DNA of 41,072 bases from Anaerolineales bacterium. GTDB lineage: Bacteria > Chloroflexota > Anaerolineae > Anaerolineales > Villigracilaceae. Position numbers and translations under genes: made by a program. Below the pieces are notes generated by a model, which was given only the letters and a program-made list of their open reading frames with translations, had not been told where the DNA came from and did no database searches. This document shows positions 16,847 through 25,761 of the stretch, piece after piece. The stretch covers positions 1 to 41,072 of the forward strand of contig JAEURH010000023.1 in assembly GCA_016789365.1 (NCBI GenBank), read 5' to 3'. Numbering within the stretch: the first letter of the stretch is position 1; each line of letters opens with the position of its first letter.

Positions 16847-17623
16847 TTATGTATTGGAAGTCTCATCTTGTTTGAGACTTCCATCTATTTCTAGATCTCC
16901 CTTAAAGTTAATCTCTACAACTTTTTCTTTTCTAAACCTTTGCCAAAGGAATATCCCAGAAATTTCTAGTGTTATCAGATAAATTCCTTTTGTTGCTTTG
17001 TATTTATAAGATTTATTATTCCCCACTCCTTGTGGGTTAGTTGCAAGCCAAAAAGAGTCATTCGGGTTTCTGTTGCAAACAGCAATACTTGCTTGGGCAT
17101 GTTTCTTTCCCAAAACATCCATTGTGTCACTATTAGACTCTATCCATATTAATTTTCTGTCTTTATCGTTTTTGTCGATAAAGTCTGGAATTGGAGAAAA
17201 ATGAGAACTAGTATTTATAGCATTTAATATAGTAACAACGCAATCTTTTATTTTTTTATCAGTCTCGTTGTAAATTAATAATGTTATATGCTTTTGCCCT
17301 GGGAATCCTTCTAATTTAGATAAATCAAAATGAACATTTGTTTGTTCGAAACCACCTAATTCCTCAAACATGTTAACTGGAGTTTTTATAACATATTTGA
17401 GGACGCGCAAAATTATTAAGATGCCAATAGGAATTAATGAATAGAAGATATATAACCAAGTCTGCTCAATAAAAAAATTACTTCCGCCATAAATAAAAGA
17501 TAAGATACCACCTACAATCAAAGCTAATACGGAATTGCGTGTGTCTTTTTGGTCGATTAAAAGTATTGATCGAAGAAATTCTATGAAATATAAAAAATAA
17601 TATTGCCTAGTTTTTTTATTCAT
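16847..17623 (-). CDS. Unrecognised two-helix membrane protein
   Basis: A 258-residue protein I do not recognise. Two hydrophobic segments lie near the N-terminus (SVLALIVGGILSFIYGGSNFF at about 31-50, and TWLYIFYSLIPIGILIILRV at about 55-74), preceded by a basic, aromatic-rich start. The rest is a soluble domain with beta-like sequence (KHITLLIYNETDKKIKDCVV; KGIYLITLEISG) that could be an immunoglobulin-like fold. It is AT-rich relative to its neighbours and stands alone between the phosphohexomutase and the MutL operon, so it may be a recent arrival. A hairpin lies inside its last codons. Function unknown. Confidence 0.6.
   Translation of the reverse strand: MNKKTRQYYFLYFIEFLRSILLIDQKDTRNSVLALIVGGILSFIYGGSNFFIEQTWLYIFYSLIPIGILIILRVLKYVIKTPVNMFEELGGFEQTNVHFDLSKLEGFPGQKHITLLIYNETDKKIKDCVVTILNAINTSSHFSPIPDFIDKNDKDRKLIWIESNSDTMDVLGKKHAQASIAVCNRNPNDSFWLATNPQGVGNNKSYKYKATKGIYLITLEISGIFLWQRFRKEKVVEINFKGDLEIDGSLKQDETSNT
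16855..16883. terminator. Hairpin at the convergent gene ends
   Basis: TGGAAGTCTCA (16855-16865) and TGAGACTTCCA (16873-16883) with a 7-base loop. It sits inside the last codons of the minus-strand membrane gene, 33 bases beyond the phosphohexomutase stop, so it may end transcription of the latter. No strong T-run follows. Confidence 0.45.
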
Positions 17624-17662
17624 ATCAAGTTTCCCATTTAACTATTTTAATAAAACCTATTA

Positions 17663-17692
17663 AAAAAAGACTCTCAGCTGAGAGTCTTTTTT
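17663..17692. terminator. Strong bidirectional intrinsic terminator of the MutL operon
   Basis: A perfect palindrome, AAAAAAGACTCTCAG (17663-17677) followed by CTGAGAGTCTTTTTT (17678-17692), 11 bases beyond the last gene of the minus-strand operon. On the minus strand the stem ends in a T6 run. Confidence 0.88.
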
Positions 17693-17703
17693 ATTGCAAA
17701 TTA

Positions 17704-18303
17704 TTATCTTGTTGGTGAGGCGCGTAACCTTCTGGCTAACAAAATAACCATGACAAATGCCAATGCCATTACGGCTAAACCTGGTACACCGTAATCGTCA
17801 ATAAAGCCGGTATTGGGTAAAGCGGTAGTTGTCGGTACAATCGTCAATTGAGCAATTGCCGCTTGCGTCAGCGCCGCGCCTACGGTGGCAGTTGCGGCGG
17901 CGGGTGTACCTGCATCTAGCGGGGCTATTGCGCCACCTGATGAATCTGCTGTGGCGTTGGGGTCTGGCGTATTAGTAGTAGTAGCAATATTTACAACAGG
18001 TGTTGCTGTCGGAGGTTCAGTAGCAGTCGGCAAAATAGCTTGTGCTTCGGCAGTGGCAGTGAGGGCTTGATTAATAAAATTGTTAGATGCGGCGGCAGTT
18101 TGAGTGGCGGCATCAATTTGGGCTTGTTGAGTAGTTTGATTATTGCGGTTTACTAAAAAGATACCAACGATGCAAGCAACTGAAAGCAGAATAATTCCGC
18201 CCAGAATGCCAACTGCAATTAAGAAGGTGCGATTATTACTCGACTCTTCTGGGAGTTGTTCTTCTTCATCTATATTTTCAAAATTGTTGTTATCGAAAGA
18301 CAT
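17704..18303 (-). CDS. Bitopic Thr/Ala-rich membrane protein with LPNTG-like C-terminal signal
   Basis: A 199-residue protein, last gene of the MutL operon. After an acidic N-terminus a membrane segment spans about residues 25-50 (FLIAVGILGGIILLSVACIV). A low-complexity Ala/Thr/Pro stretch follows, including TPDPNATADSS. The C-terminus has LPNTGF near residue 162, then a hydrophobic segment (VPGLAVMALAFVMVILLARR) and a basic tail, the layout of a sortase sorting signal. No sortase gene lies in the window, so sorting is only inferred; the C-terminal helix may simply be a second anchor. Thirty bases separate it from the upstream gene. Confidence 0.65.
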   Translation of the reverse strand: MSFDNNNFENIDEEEQLPEESSNNRTFLIAVGILGGIILLSVACIVGIFLVNRNNQTTQQAQIDAATQTAAASNNFINQALTATAEAQAILPTATEPPTATPVVNIATTTNTPDPNATADSSGGAIAPLDAGTPAAATATVGAALTQAAIAQLTIVPTTTALPNTGFIDDYGVPGLAVMALAFVMVILLARRLRASPTR

Positions 18304-18333
18304 GCAACACGCTCCTGATTGGTATTGGCGATA

Positions 18334-19392
18334 TTATCCCACAACTTCAAGGTTAACGAGCGGGGCAATCACGGTCTCGCCATTTTCTAACTTAATTTCG
18401 GCAGATGGCGCGCGTAACCCGCTGGGTAGTGTGGTTAAGCCAGGTTTTATTGAAACGATAGAACCTATCATCCCCATAAAAGGTGGGCGACGCATTCGCA
18501 CTTGTAAGCCGGGTGCAAATTCTTCCACTTCTTTAGGAGATAAAGGGTCTGACGAAGTTGGTAGTGGAATAATCACTTCGGGTCTGGCACCTGTGTATCT
18601 ATCATAAAATTCTGCATTCACAGTCACTTCACGTTTGGCGTTGGTGCTGAGTAATTTATACGCGGCTGAATTCATGGGTAAAGAACCAAAACCATCAGTC
18701 ACCAAAATTGGGTAACGCATTTCACGCGCTTTGGCAAGCAAGGACGGATAAATACTGGCAATGATTAATCCACGGGCGGGTAATTCGGCGGCGGCTTCTA
18801 AGGTATCTACATCTTTCACTAAGCCAGCCAAAATGACAGAACCTCTCAAACTCACATCTAAACGATTGGGCGTAAGAATCGCATCGGGTGCATCTGCCAA
18901 GTTTGCTAGTATGCCTGAATCGATTCTTCCATTGCCCCACACACCTTGAATTAATCCGCCAGCAGTTTGAATCACAACGCCTTTGTTGGGCAAAATCTGA
19001 ATCACAGTGCCGGGAATGCCAGCGCGTAATTCTATTTTTGTTTCGCCGGCTTCCATCAATACTTGTCCGCCGCCCACTGCTACCACACGCCCGGCGCGCG
19101 GCGCACGGATAGATTTTGCAAACATGCCTTTGCCCATTGCAATTTCTGCATTGGCTTTTAATTCGTCATTGACATTGCATTTGATTAAACGGTCTGCCGC
19201 ATTGGGTGAAATATTTAATAAGCGTGCCACATCTAACAAAACATGTTCACGCGCCCATCTGGTTTCAGCCACCACATCATTCGGGGTGACCTTTTGTTGA
19301 ATGCGTGCAGTCACATTGCCTGAAATCGGCAACACTCTTTCACGCACAATAGATGTAAGACCAATAATATGATGAACAGGTGCTTGCATCAT
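18334..19392 (-). CDS. Uncharacterised beta-rich protein of the MutL operon
   Basis: A 352-residue protein with no membrane segment and no family I can name. The middle (IRAPRAGRVVAVGGGQVLME and ELRAGIPGTVIQILPNKGVV, about residues 95-150) looks like a barrel-sandwich (biotinyl/lipoyl-like) fold. The C-terminal part with FMGMIGSIVSIKPGLTTLPSG resembles a KOW-type beta-barrel. A segment near 240 (RYPILVTDGFGSLPMN) is Rossmann-like. ATG 19392 is chosen: it overlaps the MutL stop as ATGA and has GGAGG just upstream; a start at 19416 is less likely. Overlap with the ATPase gene implies the two products work together (inference). Confidence 0.65.
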   Translation of the reverse strand: MMQAPVHHIIGLTSIVRERVLPISGNVTARIQQKVTPNDVVAETRWAREHVLLDVARLLNISPNAADRLIKCNVNDELKANAEIAMGKGMFAKSIRAPRAGRVVAVGGGQVLMEAGETKIELRAGIPGTVIQILPNKGVVIQTAGGLIQGVWGNGRIDSGILANLADAPDAILTPNRLDVSLRGSVILAGLVKDVDTLEAAAELPARGLIIASIYPSLLAKAREMRYPILVTDGFGSLPMNSAAYKLLSTNAKREVTVNAEFYDRYTGARPEVIIPLPTSSDPLSPKEVEEFAPGLQVRMRRPPFMGMIGSIVSIKPGLTTLPSGLRAPSAEIKLENGETVIAPLVNLEVVG

Positions 19393-21146
19393 CCGCCTCC
19401 CAGTGTCCAATTCCATTTTTTGATGAGTTCGCGTCTTCTGACGGGGTCATCTGGTAAATCAAGTGGGCGACCTCTGCCATCGAAGACGACGCCTAACGCC
19501 CCACCACTGACAGGAATTGTGCCTCCGCGTCCAGGTCCAAAACCAACATCTGCACCGCGTAAAACTTGGATTGTTAATTTACCTGTTTCACCATTGGCAA
19601 GCGGCAGGGTTTCAATGCTTCCAAATTTCAAATCTATATTTGCTTCGGCACCATTTTCGTAACTAAGTTTTGCTTTCAAAATAGATGTGCCATATCTTGC
19701 CGAAACAACTGGCGAGACGACTGTGCCAACGCTTAAGAAAGCGCCACTTTCTAATACTTGCACGGGCAAAATATTATTTTGTGATGCGGCAACACCTAAC
19801 AATGGTAATAAATTATTTTGGTCAAGAATGATGGTGGTAATGCCAACAGGTTGGATTCCGTCGAGGAGCAGTAACAGGCTTTGGCCAGGCCGCGAAGCGT
19901 CGCTCAAGGCGCCGCCTCCAGCAAGAATCGGTTCAAAGAGCGGAGTCAAATTTGGTTTTATGTTGGCAATATTTTGTGGAAAATCTTTTTTGGCAGTTTG
20001 CATGGCGAGATATAAGGCTTCGCGTGCAATGGCTTGAGAAATGGCGAGGTCTTCTTGCGTGGCGGCGATGGTGGCTGGATATAAAGATTTTTGATGTAAA
20101 TAATCGAGCAAAACGCCGCTGGAAATATCTAATGATGACCACTCTAAAATATTATCAAGCGTGGTGTAATTTAATAAGCCGACCAAATTTTGACCCAAAC
20201 TAAATTGTGGCAAAACTTTTAATGTGGATTTGTTTTTGAATCCACCTGCAATCACGGTTGCAGAGGCACCCATATCCACGCTTAAGATTCCTTTTTGTGA
20301 ACCATATACTTTTGAAAGAAAACGCACCATGCGCCCAGTTGCATAAGCAGTTGGAAGCATGTGACCACCCGACCATAAATCTAACAAATCTACACCTTTG
20401 ATTTGGCGTTTGCGAATGTTAATAATCATGCGGGCGAGTTCGCGTTCGGCAGGGTCAATATCTTCTGTTTCAAGAGATGGGCGAATGTTTGGGCTGAAAT
20501 GTAAAGAAGTTGATAATGAACCAACCAATGTTTTTACTTCTTCTTCCATTTTTTGGTTGCCAGCAAATAAAACAGTGGGGCGTTTTTCTTCTGGCATTAA
20601 GAAACTTGCTAAACCAATTGGCTCTAATAATTTTTGAATCGAACGAGATGCGCCACCATCTGTTCCACCAGCAATGACGACAAGTTCTGGGCGAACGCGC
20701 ATCAAACTGTCAATTTGTTGGTCAGGCTTACGCTGGTCACTCAGGCTCATCGAGTCCATGATGCGGGTGTAGGTGGTTTCGGTGAGTCGGCGTGCGCTAT
20801 CTAATGAAACATCTTTTAACAACCCAACCACGACAGTTTTGACAGTGGGTCCAGCAGATAAAGTGATGACTAACGCATCAACCCCTGACCCGTTTGCTTG
20901 TGTGGGTGTAATGATGCCTCTGGATGAATCTAGCAAAGTTTTGCCTACGATTTTTTGTAGGTTAGCAACAGCATTTCTCGCACCTTCGGCTACATCTTTG
21001 ATAGGTGCTTCGGCAGTGCTAGGTGCAATGCCTGATGCAATGAAACGATATTCGCCTTCAATTACGTCAAACAATACAGCGCGTGTGTTTGCCGCACCGA
21101 CATCTATTGCTAATAAAGAGTTGCTGGTGATGATAGAAGAAGGCAT
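19389..21146 (-). CDS. MutL/GlmL-type ASKHA ATPase (glutamate-mutase MutL family)
   Basis: A 585-residue relative of MutL/GlmL, the actin/Hsp70-fold protein often encoded with adenosylcobalamin-dependent glutamate mutase (not the mismatch-repair MutL). The N-terminal phosphate-1 motif is LLAIDVGAANTRAVLFDV (about 12-29). IAGGTDGGA (about 161-169) and the second phosphate motif SVDMGASATVIAGG follow. LAGGGALSDA near 400 is the adenosine-binding loop. The C-terminal 150 residues extend past the core, ending in a beta-rich region with GADVGFGPGRGG. No mutase subunit (mutS/mutE) is seen in the window. It is coupled by overlaps to a membrane protein upstream and a beta-rich protein downstream, so it probably serves an envelope-associated complex here (inference). 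Confidence 0.82.
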   Translation of the reverse strand: MPSSIITSNSLLAIDVGAANTRAVLFDVIEGEYRFIASGIAPSTAEAPIKDVAEGARNAVANLQKIVGKTLLDSSRGIITPTQANGSGVDALVITLSAGPTVKTVVVGLLKDVSLDSARRLTETTYTRIMDSMSLSDQRKPDQQIDSLMRVRPELVVIAGGTDGGASRSIQKLLEPIGLASFLMPEEKRPTVLFAGNQKMEEEVKTLVGSLSTSLHFSPNIRPSLETEDIDPAERELARMIINIRKRQIKGVDLLDLWSGGHMLPTAYATGRMVRFLSKVYGSQKGILSVDMGASATVIAGGFKNKSTLKVLPQFSLGQNLVGLLNYTTLDNILEWSSLDISSGVLLDYLHQKSLYPATIAATQEDLAISQAIAREALYLAMQTAKKDFPQNIANIKPNLTPLFEPILAGGGALSDASRPGQSLLLLLDGIQPVGITTIILDQNNLLPLLGVAASQNNILPVQVLESGAFLSVGTVVSPVVSARYGTSILKAKLSYENGAEANIDLKFGSIETLPLANGETGKLTIQVLRGADVGFGPGRGGTIPVSGGALGVVFDGRGRPLDLPDDPVRRRELIKKWNWTLGGG

Positions 21147-21838
21147 TAGAAAATTCCGAAGAAGTTAATCAAAGATGAAATGCGTTCAATAAAAGCAGTC
21201 AATGCGGCGGCATACACGCCAGCAAAGATGACACCTAATGTGATGCCTATGAAAATTCTTCCGATAAATGCAAAGAATTCAATCAAAACAAAACGGCGTG
21301 GATTTCCATTCGTTTGTGGACGTGCGCCAAAATGAAAATAAGATAATGTAGTCACTACGCCAACAAGCACAATTGCACCATTGCCCATAACTTCGAGTAA
21401 ATCAATGTTTCTAGCGGCGGCGAGACGGGGGTCAAAGAAGTTAATGCTTGCAGAAACTTGTGGAATGATTGTCCCAATCAATGCGCCGGCGATAATCACT
21501 GCCGCACCTGCCCCAACAAGAAACGCCATGGTGATACTAGCAATCTTTGATAAACGTGGTGAAATTTTCATCAAAATAAAAACCGCACCGAGCCATGGAA
21601 CAATGATGATGGCTCGTTCAATCATCGAGCCTGCGAACAAAGCAGGAATAGTTGGCGAGAATAAACGCGGCGTGAGCACTTGCCACCAAATCACAGAAGC
21701 GACATAACCCGCAGTAATGCCGACAAAAAGATAAATAGCAATTCTAAATAATGGGTTATCTCCGATGAGATAACTCAAAATTAAAAGTGTGAAAAGAAAA
21801 CTTAATACGCCAGTGATGAGGTCAAGAGAAATTTGCAT
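21146..21838 (-). CDS. Polytopic membrane protein of the MutL operon
   Basis: A 230-residue integral membrane protein with about six to seven hydrophobic segments, beginning DLITGVLSFLFTLLILSYL and ending IFIGITLGVIFAGVYAAAL. No catalytic or transport signature is visible and I do not recognise a family. ATG 21838 is two bases before the upstream gene's TAG and has GGGAGGAG at good distance; the stop overlaps the MutL ATPase start (TAATG). The ATPase may be recruited to the membrane by this protein (inference). Confidence 0.72.
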   Translation of the reverse strand: MQISLDLITGVLSFLFTLLILSYLIGDNPLFRIAIYLFVGITAGYVASVIWWQVLTPRLFSPTIPALFAGSMIERAIIIVPWLGAVFILMKISPRLSKIASITMAFLVGAGAAVIIAGALIGTIIPQVSASINFFDPRLAAARNIDLLEVMGNGAIVLVGVVTTLSYFHFGARPQTNGNPRRFVLIEFFAFIGRIFIGITLGVIFAGVYAAALTAFIERISSLINFFGIF

Positions 21839-21839
21839 A

Positions 21840-24410
21840 CTATTTCTCCTCCCTTCGTTCACGCAAACCGAGTATCAAATTCCACAAACCACCGCCTAAC
21901 ATCAAAGCCATTGCAATTAACATACCAATACTATAAGCATCCCAATAATTTCTAGAGGTTCCCGGTCTGCCCGCGTTGTATTGTTCAAAAATTGCTCCGC
22001 CGTATAAACCGGGCACAATTCCCGTTACTTGACCAGAGTCATAATACGGTTGAATCATTGGTGCGGCTTGTGCGCTGGAAATTACAATGAAAGGAATATC
22101 TCCACGTAAACCTTGTGTTTGTTCCACCCAAACACGTGCGGCATCGGCATTGTCGGTGATTAATATTATGGCTGTAAATTGATTAAGTGAAGTCACACCT
22201 TGAAGCGGAGCAGATGCCCAAGCAGGCTGACCAGAAATGTCAGATGATGATATGACACTTGGGTTTTGTGCAAAAGCACGAATCCCAAGTTGACCACCGG
22301 GTAAATAACCCAAGTTTGAGTAAGTAACTCCGCTTTGGTAATTGTGAACAGCCAGAGGTCCAGCAATGAAGCGTTCTGCTAGTACAGAGCCAGTTTCACT
22401 CGTAGAAATAAACGTCAAACGCGGATGTTTCAATAAAAGAAGGTTATCAAACAAAGGTGCGGCGGCGGCTTCCATTTCACCTGCACGGGCAGGTTCATAA
22501 TCAAATGCAACGAGCAAAGGCGCATTTTCTGGAATGGATTGCGCAACTTGAATTGTTCTGCCTACTTCGCTAGGAATACCGCGTGGCAGTGAAAAAATTT
22601 GTGTTCGCAAAAAGACAGTGCTAAAAACAATTGCTAACATCAAAAGTGATAAAGCCCAACGCAAAGCACGTGATGATAATAATGTTGAAAACGATTCAAT
22701 TGGCACAGGCGAAGTTTCTGCCGAGAGAATATCTTCTAAAATACCAGCGTGTCTTAATTGTTCAGCACTTGCATTTAATTTTAATGAGTAGGCTTTCGGT
22801 TTGCTGGTTGGTGTAAAACCTGGCACGGCAGGTAATACCCCTTGCAACCCAGCCAATGCGCCACGTGATTCTAGCGTTTGGTCACTAGCAGAAGATGTAA
22901 GCTGTGAAAACCCACTATCACTGGGGCGCATCGCCTCTACCCACGAAGGCAAATTGCTCGAAGGCAAAACATCTTCATTTGTAATGGGTGTTGGTGTTGA
23001 AGATGAAGGTAAAGGTTGTTCACTAGCACTGCTCAACCAATCTGGCATTTCGGTAAACAAACCTTCTAGGCTTTCATCACTTTGTGAATCTAATGTAAAG
23101 GCTGGCATAGAAGCGAATGGGTCAGACTTTTCTGGCTCAATATTACTTTCAACTTCTGTTTCGCCAGAAGGTTGAATCGCTGAAAACCAATCTGTGGCAC
23201 CCGAAGAATCAACTTCCGATTTCAATTCATCTTGTGAATCAAAAATAGTTTTTTCTGGCGCGGCGGCTTTTAACCAATCTGGCACGTCACCGAGTAAATC
23301 ATCTTGTGTGGCTGGTTCTTCTTTTGTTTGGTCGGGATAAACTGTTTCTTCAGCAGATGATAACCACGCAGGTAATTCTGGTTCTTGCGATTGCACTTGT
23401 GGCTTCAACCACAATGGCGTAGTTGTATCTTGAGATGGCTTTTCTTCTTCAACTTCGTTTGAACTTTTCAACCAATCGGGCATATCCATTGGAGGAAGTG
23501 ATTCCGCTTCTTTCTCAGGGACATTTGATTCTGTAAAAGCGGCGGGTTCTATGCTGGAAGTGTTGTCATCTGCACCACCTAAAGTACTTAACCAATCTGG
23601 TGTATCAATATTTAATTCAGGTGCATCTTGCGGAGTTTTTGCTTCTACAGGCTCAGCATTGGCTGACATTTGCTTAAGCCAATCTGGTGTGTCAGCATCA
23701 AATTGTGAATCACTAGCAGGTTGTGATGAAACCTGTTGAGATTTTGATTCTGCCTCTGCAGACATTTGCTTTAACCAATCGGGTGTATCTTCTTGTGATG
23801 GTGTAAAAACAGGCGGCTCTTCTTTCAAAGGTTGTTGAGGTTCGCTTACATCTCGCGCCCAATCTAGCAATTCATCTTTTTCAGGTGCAGATTCGTTTTG
23901 TAAACCTGCTAACCATGATGGAACGTCATCATCCTGCCCACCACGTGATGGCGGTTGGGCTAAGATGTTTTCACTTTGTGCAAAATCATCTTTTCCGCCC
24001 ATCTCTACCCAACGAACATCGGTAGCGGGTTCATCCTTAGCAGGTTTTGATTTTGGCGAAGCACCCGTGATACTGGCAAGCCAGTCTGGTACTTCTTCTT
24101 CATCGTCACCTCCTGCTTGAGATTGCAAACCTGCTAACAAGTCAGGTTGTGAGGCGACGGGTTTCGGTTTATTTTCAGTTGTTTGCAAAAAATCTGGCGA
24201 ATCATCTTGCGGGTCTACGTTGCGAGCGGCATTTCGTGCATCTCTTAACCATTGTGGCAGAATCGGTTCAAGCTCGGCGGTGTGTTTTTTAGTCGGTGCT
24301 TGCCCAGAAGGAATATTTGATTTTGGTTGCAATTGAGAACGACAATTGGTGCATAACTCTAATTCAGCCGAGTTCATTTCTCCACAAATGGGGCATTTAA
24401 TATCTGCCAT
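21840..24410 (-). CDS. Zinc-ribbon membrane protein with tandem Pro-x-Trp-Leu motifs
   Basis: An 856-residue protein. The N-terminal zinc ribbon has Cys6-x2-Cys9 and Cys20-x2-Cys23. Residues 50-500 or so are acidic, disordered-looking and punctuated by about twelve P-x-W-[LV] motifs, including VPDWL, TPDWLKQM (twice), MPDWL, LPAWL and LPSWV, spaced roughly 25-50 residues apart; they look like docking motifs. A membrane helix (LRWALSLLMLAIVFSTVFL, about 575-595) leads to an outer domain of 230 residues (SIPENAPLLVAFDYEPAR and PFIVISSAQAAPM), then a C-terminal helix (GMLIAMALMLGGGLWNLI) and a charged end. Overlaps the genes on both sides. The domain order suggests a membrane scaffold with a cytoplasmic recruiting arm. 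Confidence 0.75.
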   Translation of the reverse strand: MADIKCPICGEMNSAELELCTNCRSQLQPKSNIPSGQAPTKKHTAELEPILPQWLRDARNAARNVDPQDDSPDFLQTTENKPKPVASQPDLLAGLQSQAGGDDEEEVPDWLASITGASPKSKPAKDEPATDVRWVEMGGKDDFAQSENILAQPPSRGGQDDDVPSWLAGLQNESAPEKDELLDWARDVSEPQQPLKEEPPVFTPSQEDTPDWLKQMSAEAESKSQQVSSQPASDSQFDADTPDWLKQMSANAEPVEAKTPQDAPELNIDTPDWLSTLGGADDNTSSIEPAAFTESNVPEKEAESLPPMDMPDWLKSSNEVEEEKPSQDTTTPLWLKPQVQSQEPELPAWLSSAEETVYPDQTKEEPATQDDLLGDVPDWLKAAAPEKTIFDSQDELKSEVDSSGATDWFSAIQPSGETEVESNIEPEKSDPFASMPAFTLDSQSDESLEGLFTEMPDWLSSASEQPLPSSSTPTPITNEDVLPSSNLPSWVEAMRPSDSGFSQLTSSASDQTLESRGALAGLQGVLPAVPGFTPTSKPKAYSLKLNASAEQLRHAGILEDILSAETSPVPIESFSTLLSSRALRWALSLLMLAIVFSTVFLRTQIFSLPRGIPSEVGRTIQVAQSIPENAPLLVAFDYEPARAGEMEAAAAPLFDNLLLLKHPRLTFISTSETGSVLAERFIAGPLAVHNYQSGVTYSNLGYLPGGQLGIRAFAQNPSVISSSDISGQPAWASAPLQGVTSLNQFTAIILITDNADAARVWVEQTQGLRGDIPFIVISSAQAAPMIQPYYDSGQVTGIVPGLYGGAIFEQYNAGRPGTSRNYWDAYSIGMLIAMALMLGGGLWNLILGLRERREEK

Positions 24411-25021
24411 TATTTACCCCCATACGGACGGTCTATGCCGAATAACACGCGTAACCCTGTGACAAGTGTGCCAAGTGCTACGCCAATCAAAATTCCGCGT
24501 GCGCCGCCCAATGCCCAAATTTGGCTGACCCATGGGCGAATCAATGTTCCAACTATTGGCACATCACCAGTTGGTAATGTGGCTGAACCGAGAAAAATTA
24601 ACACAGCAGTAATAATGAAGAAAATACTCATTACATCTGCACGGCGGCGTAAGAGACGAATGGCGGCATATAGCAATGTGATTGTGAGCAAGCCCATCAA
24701 AGTGGCTTCAACGGGCAGAATGATTCCGTTGAGAATCACTTGCATTATCTGATGTTGTGGTTGCAGAATTAACCCAAAAACAAAAGTTGCCACCAATGCA
24801 ATTACAAGAAGTGCGCTATATACACTGCCTTTTTCTGCACGGCGAATTTTATCGGTATGTACTGCAATTAAATTAAAAATACCAACCAATGAAGCAACAC
24901 CTGCAAGAATGATTGCCCAATTTAATAATAAAGTTTGAATGCCAACAAATCCAGCAAAAAAATAACCAAGCAAAACCATCAAACCAACTGCAATTGCAAT
25001 GACGGCGGTGAAAACGCGCAT
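24410..25021 (-). CDS. Polytopic membrane protein of the MutL operon
   Basis: A 203-residue protein with about six hydrophobic segments, starting MRVFTAVIAIAVGLMVLLGY and including ALLVIALVATFVFGLIL. The C-terminal GTLVTGLRVLFGIDRPYGGK is short and basic. ATG 25021 overlaps the upstream stop (TAATG), and its own stop overlaps the zinc-ribbon gene start in the same way, so the three genes are translationally coupled. A longer start at 25081 would overlap the upstream gene by 60 bases and is rejected. No family assigned. Confidence 0.7.
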   Translation of the reverse strand: MRVFTAVIAIAVGLMVLLGYFFAGFVGIQTLLLNWAIILAGVASLVGIFNLIAVHTDKIRRAEKGSVYSALLVIALVATFVFGLILQPQHQIMQVILNGIILPVEATLMGLLTITLLYAAIRLLRRRADVMSIFFIITAVLIFLGSATLPTGDVPIVGTLIRPWVSQIWALGGARGILIGVALGTLVTGLRVLFGIDRPYGGK

Positions 25022-25761
25022 TAAATCACCCCCACAAACTTTGCGGCGGCACCACCTATCAATGTAGCGATAATTAACCAACGCAAAATATCTTGCACAG
25101 TCAGGCTAGCAGAATGGGATGTGCCTGCACCTAAATATGCACCCGTTGCAAATAATTCTTCACCAATTAATGCATCTTGCGTGCTGGCATATAAAACGGA
25201 TTGACCTGCTAAATTATCGCTGGCACCAATCAGAGTGACATAATCACGGTCAGAAATATCAGCCAGTAAACCGGCTTCTGGTCCAAAGTGACCAATCATA
25301 ATATTTGTGGAAACATTTTCATTAGAAGCAATGTGCATCGCCCCAGCGGCATAACTAAATGGCGTTAACCCAGTGACACGGCTTGTGGTCGGCACATATA
25401 ATTCTTCTACCCCAGCGGCGTGATAGCCCGCTTGCATAGTATCTTGTGTTAACAAGCCAAGTGCAGGGTCGCCCGCAGAGGCAACAGAAGGCATATCGCT
25501 AACAGATGTTTTTTCTGAAATGATTCGCAAAGCGGCAAGCCCAGCAAAAGCAGAGCCACCACGTTCATCTAATAAACTGCCATGACCTAATGAAATGTGT
25601 AAGCGTTTGCCATCTTCGACGCTTAATCCCAAAGTTCGCACGAGGCGCGTGAGTGCAGGAATTTCTCGAAAGCGAGGGGTTGAATTTCTCGTGAGCAAAG
25701 CAACCACGAGTAATAAAATTGCGGTGAGGGAAAGAATGCCTAAGGCAAGCAGAAATGTCAT
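25021..25761 (-). CDS. DUF6754-like membrane protein of the MutL operon
   Basis: A 246-residue protein with an N-terminal membrane helix (LLALGILSLTAILLLVVALL), a soluble domain of about 190 residues and a C-terminal helix (WLIIATLIGGAAAKFVGVI). The middle carries LHISLGHGSLLDERGGSAFAGLAAL (as LGHGSLLDERGGS), MIGHFGPEAGLLAD and TLIGASDNLAGQ. I believe this matches DUF6754, a family of unknown function, but cannot test it here. It overlaps the first gene of the operon by four bases (ATGA) and the next by one. Confidence 0.65.
   Translation of the reverse strand: MTFLLALGILSLTAILLLVVALLTRNSTPRFREIPALTRLVRTLGLSVEDGKRLHISLGHGSLLDERGGSAFAGLAALRIISEKTSVSDMPSVASAGDPALGLLTQDTMQAGYHAAGVEELYVPTTSRVTGLTPFSYAAGAMHIASNENVSTNIMIGHFGPEAGLLADISDRDYVTLIGASDNLAGQSVLYASTQDALIGEELFATGAYLGAGTSHSASLTVQDILRWLIIATLIGGAAAKFVGVI

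Noticed and set aside
19389-21146. DNA mismatch repair MutL
   Set aside because: The sequence has ASKHA phosphate and adenosine motifs, not GHKL motifs; it belongs to the glutamate-mutase MutL family.
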